From UBA10649 sp963755335 (GTDB taxonomy: Bacteria > Actinomycetota > Actinomycetes > S36-B12), in the NCBI GenBank assembly GCA_963755335.1, contig CAVWJW010000008.1:930001-994000 (forward strand): DNA of 64,000 bases, written 5' to 3'. Positions 34,494 through 43,500 of this stretch are shown piece after piece. How positions within the stretch are numbered: position 1 is the first letter of the stretch; each line of letters opens with the position of its first letter. A program made the position numbers and the translations under genes. Below the pieces are notes generated by a model, which ran no database searches, was not told the DNA's origin, and was given only the letters and a program-made list of their open reading frames with translations.

Positions 34494-34810
34494 GCGTCGT
34501 CACCTCATCTGGGCAGGGCACCGGGGTCACCGGTGCTCGTGATCGCGTTCACGTGTAGGCGCAGTACAGGCTAAGGCCGGGGGTCGCCCGGTCTCAGCCT
34601 CAGGGAATCGCCTACCAATAAACGCAACGGGCCCGTATAGGTTCGCAGAGGACGTCGTAAGTCACAAGGGGAACAGCCCCTTTGTGTCCCCTGTGTCCTG
34701 TCGGTTAGGTCACAAACAGATCACGGCCGTCCGATTTAGGTGGATTTTACCGACCGATAATCGAACGGGTCCGAAAGCGCTTGCAGATGCGCTGTCGTGG
34801 CGGCTGTGGC
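34494..34810 (-). promoter_or_regulatory. Intergenic region upstream of whiB1
   Basis: A 317-bp stretch without a supportable gene, unusually AT-rich for this window. It holds the 34663-34686 inverted repeat, two GTCACAA boxes (34661-34667 and 34709-34715) and several TA-rich hexamers. It is probably the control region of whiB1. TGTGA-type half-sites are what CRP-family regulators bind at mycobacterial whiB1, but no full palindromic CRP site is seen, so this link is inference. Confidence 0.4.
34663..34686. repeat. Inverted repeat in the whiB1 upstream region
   Basis: CACAAGGGG, a 5-base AACAG loop, then CCCCTTTGTG, complementary except for one extra T. It could be an operator or an RNA hairpin in the whiB1 leader. 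Confidence 0.5.
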
Positions 34811-35755
34811 TCAGATCACCACCTCAAGGGCGTCGGGGTGACTGGTGAAGACGACCTCGGTGGTCGAGCCCATTCCCTCGCCGTCGATCTGGAGCTCGAC
34901 CGGGCGAGAGGCGGTCAGGGCGAAGTGATCCTGGTCGTGCCACAGGATCAGGCCGCCGCCGGCCGTGCCGCCGGTGCTGCGGGTCAGCATCCGGCGGGCG
35001 GCGCGCAGCGCCGTCGGGATCCGCATCCGGCGCACGGCGAACACGTCGAGGCCGAGGTCGAAGTGGGCATCGGGGCAGGGGCTGATCGGCCAGGTCCCGA
35101 AGTAGGTCCACGGGGAGGTGTTCTGGACGATCGCGAGGAAGACGCCCTCCAGCCGCTCGGCACCGTCGCCCCCTGGATCGGGGGACCGGGTCAGCGTGAG
35201 CGCCGGCTCCTTGCGATTCGTGCTTCGGAAGAACTCGTTCAACGTCGTGCTCAGGTAGCGGGCGGGCGTCGCCGTCCGACCGGCCCCGCGGTGTCGCTCC
35301 ATCGCAGCGATGATCTCGGCGTCGATGCCCAGTCCGGCGTTCGCCAGGAACCACCTGTCGCCCGCGCGGCCGAGGCCGATCGTCCTGGTGGTCCCGGCGC
35401 GCAGGGCGTCGAGCACCTGGCCGGCCGCCTCCGCGGAGTCCGTCGGCAGTCCGATCGTCCGTGCGAAGACGTTCGCGCTCCCGCCGGGAACCGTGGCGAT
35501 GCGGGGCACGTGAGGTCCGGGCCCCTGGCTCAGGATCCCGTTGACGACCTCGTTCACGATGCCGTCCCCACCGAGGGTGATGACGACGTCGAGGCCCTCC
35601 TGGAGCGCGAGCTCGCCGAGCAGGATTCCGTGGCCCTTGTGCGTGGTCACCGTGACGTCGAGCTCCAGCTGGTCGGACAGTGCGTGCACGATCAGGTCGA
35701 TGACCCGGGGGGAAGTGGTCGTGGCCTTGGGGTTAACCACCAGGAGGCCGCGCAC
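34811..35755 (-). CDS. Diacylglycerol kinase family lipid kinase (DagK/YegS-like)
   Basis: A 314-aa DAGK_cat-domain protein. The start LLVVNPKATTTS, the nucleotide-binding TLGGDGIVNEVVNG and the GGSANVFARTIGLP motif identify the family. The C-terminal half has the QIDGEG motif. Family members phosphorylate diacylglycerol or related lipids (or transfer to phosphatidylinositol-like acceptors); which one is not clear. GTG 35755 has TAGGCT 6 bases upstream. Its start is 38 bp from that of the divergent membrane-protein gene. Confidence 0.9.
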   Translation of the reverse strand: MRGLLVVNPKATTTSPRVIDLIVHALSDQLELDVTVTTHKGHGILLGELALQEGLDVVITLGGDGIVNEVVNGILSQGPGPHVPRIATVPGGSANVFARTIGLPTDSAEAAGQVLDALRAGTTRTIGLGRAGDRWFLANAGLGIDAEIIAAMERHRGAGRTATPARYLSTTLNEFFRSTNRKEPALTLTRSPDPGGDGAERLEGVFLAIVQNTSPWTYFGTWPISPCPDAHFDLGLDVFAVRRMRIPTALRAARRMLTRSTGGTAGGGLILWHDQDHFALTASRPVELQIDGEGMGSTTEVVFTSHPDALEVVI

Positions 35756-35761
35756 GCCGCG

Positions 35762-35767
35762 AGCCTA
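35762..35767 (-). promoter_or_regulatory. Candidate -10 element, leaderless lipid kinase gene
   Basis: TAGGCT on the minus strand, 6 bases before the GTG at 35755. It lies 14 bp from the opposing -10. Confidence 0.5.
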
Positions 35768-35781
35768 TCCGTCCGGGCCTC

Positions 35782-35787
35782 TAGGGT
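35782..35787 (+). promoter_or_regulatory. Candidate -10 element, leaderless membrane-protein gene
   Basis: TAGGGT, 6 bases before the GTG at 35794. Confidence 0.55.
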
Positions 35788-35793
35788 TGTCGC

Positions 35794-36195
35794 GTGCTGA
35801 CCCCTCCCCGTCCGTTCGTCGCGCTCGCGGGGATCGCCCTCATCGAGGGCGTCGCGCTGCTGGGCTACGGACTGTTCGACGCGATCGAGGCGATCCGCGT
35901 CGGTGCCACGGGGCCCGAGGATGTCTCCAATGGTCCGGCCATCGCGCTGCAGATCGTCCTGTTCGCGATCTTCGGAGCAGGTCTCGTGTGGATCGCGCGC
36001 GGCTGGTGGAGTGCGCGGCGTTGGGCGCGGGCGCCGTTCCTGCTCGCCCAGCTCCTCGCGTTGCTGGTCGGCTACGACCTTTCCCAGGGCGCCGGCGCCG
36101 AACGGTTCGCGGGCGTCGCGCTGGCGGTCGTGGCTGCGCTCGGCATCGTCCTGGTGTTCACGCCGGCCGTCATGCGACAGCTCGACGCCGAGTAG
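35794..36195 (+). CDS. Small integral membrane protein, function unknown
   Basis: A 133-aa protein with four predicted transmembrane helices (starting FVALAGIALIEG, IALQIVLFAIFGAG, APFLLAQLLALLVGY and GVALAVVAALGIVLV) and a short acidic C-terminus. It resembles small actinobacterial membrane proteins of no known function. The stop TAG (36193-36195) touches the stop of the convergent sigma factor gene, which begins at 36196. Confidence 0.7.
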   Translation: MLTPPRPFVALAGIALIEGVALLGYGLFDAIEAIRVGATGPEDVSNGPAIALQIVLFAIFGAGLVWIARGWWSARRWARAPFLLAQLLALLVGYDLSQGAGAERFAGVALAVVAALGIVLVFTPAVMRQLDAE

Positions 36196-36984
36196 TCACG
36201 CCGCGGCAAGGCCGGCGCGGAGCTCGGTCAGGGTGCGGGCAAGCAGGCGCGAGACATGCATCTGCGAGATCCCGAGCTCCTCGGCTATCTGCGACTGGCT
36301 CTTGTTCTCGAAGAACCGGAGCTCGATGATCCGGCGCTCGCGATCGGGCAGGGCCGCCAGCAGCGGACGCAGTGTCTCCCTCTCCTCGATCGCCTCGAGG
36401 GCGGAATCGACTTGCCCGAGCGAGTCCGTGACGGAGCGGGGCGGATCGTCGTCGCCCTCAGGCGGATCCAGGGGGTTCGTCGCGTAGGCGTGCCGGACCT
36501 CGAGCGCGTCGAGCACGTCCTCCTCGCCGACGTTGAGGTGCTCGGCCAGTTCCCGAACCGTGGGCGAGCGCCCCAGTGTCTGCGTCAGCGCGTCGGTCGC
36601 GATGGTGACCGCCGAGTGGAGCTCCTGCAGGCGCCGCGGCACCGACAGGGCCCAGGTGCGGTCGCGAAAGTGGCGCTTGATCTCACCGAGGATCGTGGGT
36701 GTCGCATACGTGGCCAGCTCGTTGCCTCGGGTCGGGTCGAATCGGTCAACGGCCTTGATCAGGCCGACTGTGGCCACCTGCACGAGGTCGTCGAGCGACT
36801 CGCCGCGGTTCCGGTACCGACGGGCTAGATGCTCGGCGAGCGGAAGGTGCATCACCACGAGCTCGTCACGGATCGCCTGTCGCGTCGGGTCGTCCGGGGC
36901 GAGTGCGGCGAGGCGGGCGAGAAGTTCCTTCTCCCGTGTTCGCTGCTCCGCGCCCCAGCGTCGCTCCGCTGGGGGAGGGGTCAC
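36196..36984 (-). CDS. sigF: SigB/SigF-family RNA polymerase sigma factor
   Basis: A 262-aa group 3 sigma factor. Regions in order: YRNRGESLDDLVQVATVGLIKA and ELATYATPTILGEIKRHFRD (region 2), RSPTVRELAEHLNV (region 3), and LPDRERRIIELRFFENKSQSQIAEELGISQMHVSRLL (region 4). This pattern is that of the stress and developmental SigF/SigB group. GTG 36984 overlaps the rsbW stop (GTGA) and is chosen over longer alternatives for that reason. It is the last gene of an acetyltransferase-rsbW-sigF operon. No anti-anti-sigma gene is adjacent. Confidence 0.92.
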   Translation of the reverse strand: MTPPPAERRWGAEQRTREKELLARLAALAPDDPTRQAIRDELVVMHLPLAEHLARRYRNRGESLDDLVQVATVGLIKAVDRFDPTRGNELATYATPTILGEIKRHFRDRTWALSVPRRLQELHSAVTIATDALTQTLGRSPTVRELAEHLNVGEEDVLDALEVRHAYATNPLDPPEGDDDPPRSVTDSLGQVDSALEAIEERETLRPLLAALPDRERRIIELRFFENKSQSQIAEELGISQMHVSRLLARTLTELRAGLAAA

Positions 36985-37361
36985 GCGTCGACCGCGATGT
37001 GCCGAACGACATGCAGGTGCAAGGTCACCACGAGGTCGTCGCTGCGCGCCGTCACCGAGTCGCACAGCGCCCTGAGCACCGTCCAGCTGAATGTGTCGGT
37101 GGCCGGCAGGTCGCCCGAACGGGTGAGGGCGCTGACCGTGACGTCGAGCTCGCCGCCGTCGAGAGCGAACGCGCAGGTGATCCTCGAGCCCGCACGAGCA
37201 TCCAGGATCAGTTGCGAGACCGCCTCATCGACCGCGAGCCTCACGTCCTCCAGCTGATCGATCGGCAGGTCCGCCCGTGCGGCCATCGCGGCCGCAACCG
37301 TCCGGGCAAGTCGGACGTTGGTCGTGTCCGCCGCGAATGTCAGTGTCACGTCGTCGCTCAT
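36981..37361 (-). CDS. rsbW: Anti-sigma factor, RsbW/UsfX-like serine kinase family
   Basis: A 126-aa protein with a HATPase-type anti-sigma fold. The N-box-like DVRLAVDEAVSQLI (usually EACTNAI-like) is present, while the later ATP-lid motifs are weak, as in mycobacterial UsfX. Position immediately before sigF with a 4-base overlap makes it the probable antagonist of that sigma factor. Its start overlaps the acetyltransferase stop (ATGA). Confidence 0.85.
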   Translation of the reverse strand: MSDDVTLTFAADTTNVRLARTVAAAMAARADLPIDQLEDVRLAVDEAVSQLILDARAGSRITCAFALDGGELDVTVSALTRSGDLPATDTFSWTVLRALCDSVTARSDDLVVTLHLHVVRHIAVDA

Positions 37362-37858
37362 GGGCCCCCCTCGCGCGCCAGCGTTGCCAGATCATCCCCC
37401 GTGACGCGGTGGACCGTCCAGTCATCCATGGGCAGGGCGCCGAGGTTCCGGTAGAAACCAAGCGCTGGCTCGTTCCAGTCCAGCACCCACCACTCGAGCC
37501 GGCCGTATCCGTTGTCGATGCACTCGCGCGCGAGGGTCCCGAGCAGGCGCTTGCCGTACCCGGCGCCGCGCAGCTGGGGTCGCACGTACAGGTCCTCCAG
37601 GTAGAGCCCGTGCCGGCCGAGCCATGTCGAGTAGTTGAGGAACCAGATGGCGAAGCCGCCGAGCCGGTGGTCGGCATCGTCGTGCTCGACGACGTGGGCG
37701 AAGACCTTGGGGTCTTGCCCGAAGAGGTCCCGCTGGAACTGGTCCTCGGTCGCCGTCGCCTCGTGCAGGGCTTTCTCGTACTCGGCGAGGTCGCGCACCA
37801 TCGCGAGGATCTCGGGCACGTCGTCGGGCCGGGCTCGGCGGATGTCTCCCTGAGGCAT
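37358..37858 (-). CDS. GNAT acetyltransferase, SSAT-like
   Basis: A 166-aa acetyltransferase resembling spermidine/spermine or thialysine N-acetyltransferases. It starts with IRRARPDDVPEILAMVRDLAEYE, has LEDLYVRPQLRGAGYGKRLL for acetyl-CoA binding, then WWVLDWNEPALGFYRNLGA and a final W-x-x-x-R pattern. It may acetylate a polyamine or small amine. It heads the rsbW-sigF operon, so its expression is tied to the stress regulators. ATG 37858 has TAGGGT 6 bases upstream. Confidence 0.85.
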   Translation of the reverse strand: MPQGDIRRARPDDVPEILAMVRDLAEYEKALHEATATEDQFQRDLFGQDPKVFAHVVEHDDADHRLGGFAIWFLNYSTWLGRHGLYLEDLYVRPQLRGAGYGKRLLGTLARECIDNGYGRLEWWVLDWNEPALGFYRNLGALPMDDWTVHRVTGDDLATLAREGGP

Positions 37859-37864
37859 TCGGTC

Positions 37865-37870
37865 ACCCTA
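37865..37870 (-). promoter_or_regulatory. Candidate -10 element, GNAT-rsbW-sigF operon
   Basis: TAGGGT on the minus strand, 6 bases before the ATG at 37858. Confidence 0.55.
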
Positions 37871-37948
37871 ATGCCGACCTGCGAATGTGCGGTCTGCTCG
37901 ACGGGTGAGCGGAGCCCGGTCTTACCTTGAACGGCTGCCGCGCCGCTA

Positions 37949-37972
37949 TCACACCCACTATTGGGGGTGTGA
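37949..37972. repeat. Inverted repeat between the sigF operon and the secreted-protein genes
   Basis: TCACACCC, an 8-base spacer, then GGGTGTGA: a perfect 8-bp dyad. Without a T-tract it is more likely an operator than a terminator. The surrounding 37.87-38.13 kb stretch is AT-rich and contains no supportable gene. Confidence 0.5.
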
Positions 37973-37992
37973 TTAGTGAGATACGACCCATA

Positions 37993-38021
37993 TTGTCCGA
38001 AAAGTTGCTTTACCGTAATTT
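37993..38021 (+). promoter_or_regulatory. Candidate promoter of the secreted-protein cluster
   Basis: TTGTCC (37993-37998), 17-bp spacer, TAATTT (38016-38021). This would give a leader of roughly 110 bases before ATG 38137. The inverted repeat at 37949-37972 lies just upstream of the -35. Confidence 0.4.
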
Positions 38022-38136
38022 GCTCTTTCCTTAAGTATCCCGGATCGAGCAAGGCGAGAACCAGGGCTGTACGTGCGGGGCCCGGCCGAGGGGTCTCTTG
38101 CAAGAAGCGCATGGCAACGTTCGGGGAGCAGGGGCA

Positions 38137-40392
38137 ATGGCGGCAGACGCTGGTGGCGTCACCCGTGAGCGGGGCGCGACGAACCGCAGTCGGATTGGAC
38201 TCGTGAGTGTCATTGCGCTGACTGCGTGCATGGTGCTCGCCGTCGCGACAGGCGTCATCGCACCGGCGGCGAGTGCGGTCACGGTGATCACTCCTCTCAC
38301 GCAGAATCTGAGCGGCGTCGTGGGCGCGGCGGTCACCCCAACGACTGCTGTGACGGCGGACGTCGTCACAGCAGGTCAGACGATGCTCTTTGCGATCTCC
38401 CCGCCGACCCTCAACGGCCTTGCCTTCGACGCTTCGACGGGCGTCATCTCCGGAACGGCGACGACCGCGTTCAGCGGGACCTTCACGATCACCGGGACGG
38501 ATCCCGGCGACGCCTCGACGCCGGTGTCGACTGCGACTGCGGTCGTGGACATCTCGATAACGCCGCTGCCACCGGCCATAGCCCCCACGGCTCAGACGGT
38601 GGTCGGAGCAGTCGGGGCCTCCTTCGTTTCCGCAACCTTCGTGGGGACTTCGCTCGCGGCTCCGGTCACCTATGCGATCGATGCGACGCCGCTGCCCGCC
38701 GGTCTGACTTTCGACTTCGCCACCGGCGTCGTTTCCGGTACGCCCGCAGTGCTCGCGGCGTCGACCACCTACACAATCACGGCCACGGACAGCGCCGCGC
38801 CGGCGGTGGTCCTCACCAGCGCGTTGACCATCTCCGTCACCGCAGGCGTGCTGTCGCCTCCGACAGTTTCGGCAGTCGCCGGCGTGGCCGGCACCGCGCT
38901 CGCAGGACCTACGGTGGCATTCCCCACCGGCGTCGGGATCACGTACACGACGAGTCCGGATATCACGGCCGCGACGGGACTCACCCTGAACTCGGCGACG
39001 GGTTCCATCTCGGGAACGCCGACCAAGGCGATCGCAACCACCACCTTCACCATCCAGCAGCTCATGTCCAGCGTTGGCGTTCTGGCGACGGCCACCGTCG
39101 CCGTCACGATTGACGGGGGCCTCGGTGGAACGACCAGCCAGACCATCAAGGGCGTCGTGGGCGCCCCCATCTCGCCGTTCATCGCGTTCGGACCCACCGA
39201 GGCCATTTCGGCGGGGCTTAATGCGAGCCTCAATTTCGCCACCAGCCCAGCGCTCCCGGGCGTCGCGATCCCCGGAGACCTGACCATCAACCCCCTCTCC
39301 GGTGTCATTTCCGGAACGCCGACCGTCGCATCAGCCGCCACGTCCTACACGATCACCGCGACCGACTCCAACGGCACCAAGGCGTCGGGCGCCGTATCGG
39401 TGACCATCAACGGCACCGTCGCGCCGGCGAGCCAGACGATTTCGGGCGCGGTCGCGTCGCCGCTGACGAGCGCTGCACTCACCCCCACGGGAATGAAGTC
39501 GCCGGTCTCCTACGCCTTCACCTCGTCCATCCCAGGCGGACTTCTGCTGAATACGGCCACGGGCGTGCTCTCGGGCATTCCGACGGTCGTGATTCCGACT
39601 GCCCTCTACTCCATCACGGCCACCGACGCCGTCGGGGCCATCGCGACGGCATCGCTCACCCTGACGGTCGCCAAGGTCGCGCTCAACGCGCCGGTGATCG
39701 GATCGGTGATCGGCGGGGCCAAGCCCGGAACCTTGATCGTCTTCTTCGCCAAGCCGTCGCTGGCGCCGATCGACCAGATCTACACCGTGAAGGTCTTCGA
39801 CGCCGAGGGGATCAACCTCGTTACCGAGGTCACGACGACCACGTCTCCCGTCACCCTGACGAACCTGAACCCGGGCGAGACCTATCAGATCGTGGTCGTC
39901 GCGAACGGATCGGCGGCTTTCGACCAAGTGGAGTCGGCCCCGCGCAGCGGGTCGGCCACCGGGCTCAAGGGAACTGCCACACCGCTCCAGACGCTCACCA
40001 CGACGTCCGTGCCCACGTCACTGGCAGGTACCAAGCCGACGCCGTCCCTCGCCTCGACGGGCTTCGTCCTGGCATCCGCGGGGCAGAAGATCAGACTCAC
40101 GAAACTCTTCCTCTCGCGAGCCCCGAGCAAGTCGGCGAGCAGGGCTCCCAGGCTCAAGGTTCCGCTCAACAGCTATGTCAGCGTCGTGATCCCGGGCTCG
40201 CGGTTCGTGGGCGCGGTGCTGGTGAGCGTCCGTGTCCGCAACCGTTGGATTCCCCTGGGCACGGTGCGCGCCACGAAAGGTGCGCTCACCCTCCCGACCT
40301 TCGCTTCGACGCGGTCCGGTCGCTTCCTGATGCGCCTCGGAAAGCCCCCCAAGACATCGGTCTACATCTCCCTTCTCGTATTGACGAGGTAG
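38137..40392 (+). CDS. Large secreted putative-Ig (He_PIG) repeat protein
   Basis: About 751 aa. A long signal peptide (core SVIALTACMVLAVATG, cleavage near AASA) is followed by about five putative-Ig repeats. These are recognised by GLAFDASTGVISGT, GLTFDFATGVVSGTP, GLTLNSATGSISGTP, DLTINPLSGVISGTP and GLLLNTATGVLSGIP, each followed by a TYTITATD-like strand. A fibronectin-III-like domain follows (ending NLNPGETYQIVVVANG). The last 75 residues form a domain also found at the end of the next protein. Likely surface or extracellular and adhesive. ATG 38137 is chosen for its GGAGCAGGGG ribosome-binding site; an in-frame start at 38098 is possible. Composition is rich in Thr, Ala and Val. Confidence 0.85.
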   Translation: MAADAGGVTRERGATNRSRIGLVSVIALTACMVLAVATGVIAPAASAVTVITPLTQNLSGVVGAAVTPTTAVTADVVTAGQTMLFAISPPTLNGLAFDASTGVISGTATTAFSGTFTITGTDPGDASTPVSTATAVVDISITPLPPAIAPTAQTVVGAVGASFVSATFVGTSLAAPVTYAIDATPLPAGLTFDFATGVVSGTPAVLAASTTYTITATDSAAPAVVLTSALTISVTAGVLSPPTVSAVAGVAGTALAGPTVAFPTGVGITYTTSPDITAATGLTLNSATGSISGTPTKAIATTTFTIQQLMSSVGVLATATVAVTIDGGLGGTTSQTIKGVVGAPISPFIAFGPTEAISAGLNASLNFATSPALPGVAIPGDLTINPLSGVISGTPTVASAATSYTITATDSNGTKASGAVSVTINGTVAPASQTISGAVASPLTSAALTPTGMKSPVSYAFTSSIPGGLLLNTATGVLSGIPTVVIPTALYSITATDAVGAIATASLTLTVAKVALNAPVIGSVIGGAKPGTLIVFFAKPSLAPIDQIYTVKVFDAEGINLVTEVTTTTSPVTLTNLNPGETYQIVVVANGSAAFDQVESAPRSGSATGLKGTATPLQTLTTTSVPTSLAGTKPTPSLASTGFVLASAGQKIRLTKLFLSRAPSKSASRAPRLKVPLNSYVSVVIPGSRFVGAVLVSVRVRNRWIPLGTVRATKGALTLPTFASTRSGRFLMRLGKPPKTSVYISLLVLTR

Positions 40393-40513
40393 TGGCTCCC
40401 CAGGAGCGCAAGACATCTGCAGGACCGGCTCGCATTGCTGGGTTCGCATCGACCTGAGGGCTTCATGCATCAGTGCGCCACATCGCACATCCCTACCCAA
40501 GGAGGCACACCAC

Positions 40514-43500
40514 ATGAGTAGACACGACACAGCGCGGCGACTGCACAAGGTCGCAGCAGGGGGCACTGCTGTCCTGTTGGGGGTCGGGATGCTGGCAGCT
40601 GCCGTCGCCCCGATGGCTCACGCGGCCACGAGCGAGTTGATTCTCACCAACTCTGATCTTGGATTCATGCTTCATCAGATCAAGATCGCGGAGGCCCACG
40701 CAACCAAGGAGGGCATCGGCCTCGGACAGGTCGTCCCGGCCACGTCGGTACTCGGCGCCGGGCCGAACGACGTGCCTACGACGGCGACCCCGTGGGGTCT
40801 GCGCCAGGTCAACGGTGCGCTCAACAACCTGGGTGTGGGTCGCCAGTTCGCAGGCGCAGCCGATCAGCCGTTCCCGCGTCTGACGATCCCGCAGTGGCGT
40901 CCCATCTACGGCACCGGCGTCGTCACCAACCCGAACGGCACCAATGGCAACGGAACCGGTCCCTCGGGTCCTGTGCCTGGACCGCCTCCGAGCATCCTCA
41001 ACGACAACTCGCCGCGCATGATCAGCAACCTCATCGCTGACATGACCCCAGTCAACGGTGTGGGACAGAACTCCAACGCTGCGGCCATCGCAGCCTCCAT
41101 CGCAGCCGGTGGGACGGGCCTCGCGGTTCCCGGCTCCGGTGGCTTCGGCTTCGGATCGGTCGAGATCCCCAACATCGCGCCGAACGCCGGCGTCGCCCCG
41201 CCGACGAACTCGATGTTCTCCTTCTTCGGCCAGTTCTTCGACCACGGTCTCGACCTCGTGGGCAAGTCGAGCACCGAGTACATCGCCATGACGGCCAACG
41301 ATCCGGGCGACCCGCTGACCGGCCAGGGCCCGATGTTCATGTCCCGTGGTCTGTCCAACGTCCAGACCACGGCGGGCACCAACCGGACCACCCCATGGAT
41401 CGACCAGAACCAGACCTACGCGTCGACCGCGTCCAAGCAGGTCCTCATCCGGGAGTACCAGACGGGCGCCAACGGCCCGGTGGCCACGGGCAATCTCCTA
41501 GGCGCAACGACTCATCCCTCGCGACCCGCGACCGCCAACACGCCGGCGGAGCCAGCAGTGACCGGAGTTGCCGGCGACATCGGCACGTGGCGCGATGTCA
41601 AGGAGCAGGCTCGCACTCTCCTGGGCATCGAGCTCCGCGACTCCGATATCAGCAGCGTCCCGCTTCTGCTGACCGACGAGTACGGCCGATACCTGCGTGG
41701 CCCGAACGGCCTGCCGCAGATGGTCACCACCACGGTCCTGGGCGGGGTGAACGCGGTTATCGAGGGTGACCTCGCCAACCCACTCACCACCACGGGCGTC
41801 TTCCCCGCCGGCTACCCGGTGGCTGCCCTGGTCGGTCAGCCCTACACCGCGCAGGCGACCGGGCACACCTTCCTGGATGACATCAACCCCAGCGCCGTGC
41901 CGTTCGCCAACGGTGGCGCGCTGAAGACGGCCGATGCCGACACTACGGTCGGCAACGCCCAGATCGCCGGTCAGTACGACAACGAGCTGCTCGACGCCCA
42001 CTTCACCACCGGTGACGGCCGTGGCAACGAGAACATCGGCCTGACCACGATCCACACCGTGTTCCACTCGGAGCACAACCGGCTCGTGGCCGACATCGCC
42101 AGCAAGGTCGCCGCCCTTCCGGCCGCCGATCCGATTCGCGTCGGCTTCGAGGCTCCGGGCTGGGGCCTGGGCGAGCGCCTGTTCCAGGCCGCGCGTCTGG
42201 TCAACGAGAACGAGTACCAGCACCTGGTCTTCGAGACCTTCGTGCGCAAGCTCGATCCGGGCATCCCGGCATTCCTCACCTACAACCCGTCGATCAACCC
42301 GGACATCTCGGTGGAGTTCTCGCAGGCGGTCTACCGCTTCGGTCACTCCATGCTCGACGAGACGATCCCGAGGAAGAACGTCGGTGCGATCAGCCTGTTC
42401 GCCGGCTTCCTCAACCCGCAGGCCTTCAATGCCAGCGGCGCTGACGGCAACGCGGCGGCGGCCAACATCGCAGAAGGCGCGGCAACCCAGAGAAGCAATG
42501 AGATCGACGAGTTCGTCACGGGTGCCCTCCGCAACAACCTCGTGGGCGCACCGCTCGACCTCGCTGCGATCAACATCGCCCGCGGTCGCGATCTCGGTGT
42601 CCCGTCTCTCAACAACACCCGTTACCAGCTCTGGCTGCAGACGGGCAACGCCACGCTGTTCCCGTACGACTCGTGGAATGCCCTGGCCTCGGCCGGTGTC
42701 CTGCGTCATCAGGAGTCGTTCGTGAACTTCCTCGCGGCGTATGGCAACTGGCCCACGATCACGGCCGCGAGCACCGTTGCCGCCAAGCGTGCGGCGGCGA
42801 ATGCGCTGATCGCTCTCTCGCAGTCGAACACCGCTGCGGGCGCGGATGCTGCGGCCTTCCTCGCGGGGACGGACAACTCCGCCGCCGCTCCACCGAACAA
42901 CCACAACTGGTCGCGGACCAAGGACGGCAATGGCCTTCCTGTTCTCGTCAACGGCCTGCTCGACAGCCCGACCGGAATCGATGACATCGACTTGTGGATC
43001 GGTGGACTCGCTGAGGGGCGTGGCCAGCTCGCTGGCATGCTCGGCAGCACGTTCCAGCAGATCTTCCGGGATCAGATCACTCGACTGCAGGACGGCGACC
43101 GCTTCTACTACATCAGCCGTCTGGCCGGCACCAACATGTTCGTCGAGATCGAGAACAACACGCTCGCCGACATGTTCGTGCGCAACACCCCGGCTACCGG
43201 CCTTGCGGCCGACATGTTCTCGGCTCCGGCCGTGACCGTCGACCTCAACAACCTGGTCACCGGTGCGGTGGCGGGCGGCACGGTCACGGCTCCTGGCGGA
43301 GCCAACGGCCTGGTCACCTACAACGGCACGAGCCCGGCGGTCTTCATCGGCCGCGACGCGGGCAACGACCAGATGACCAGCGGCACCGGCGACGACACCA
43401 TGCGTGGCTTCGGCGGCAACGACACCATCCAGGGTGGAGCTGGCTCCGACAACCTGCAGGGCGGCACGGGCAATGACGTGCTCCTCGACAATGGAAACGA

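Noticed and set aside
38030..38130. Possible riboswitch in the leader of the putative-Ig gene
   Set aside because: I looked for c-di-GMP and c-di-AMP aptamer cores. Only scattered partial similarities were found, with no consistent stems.
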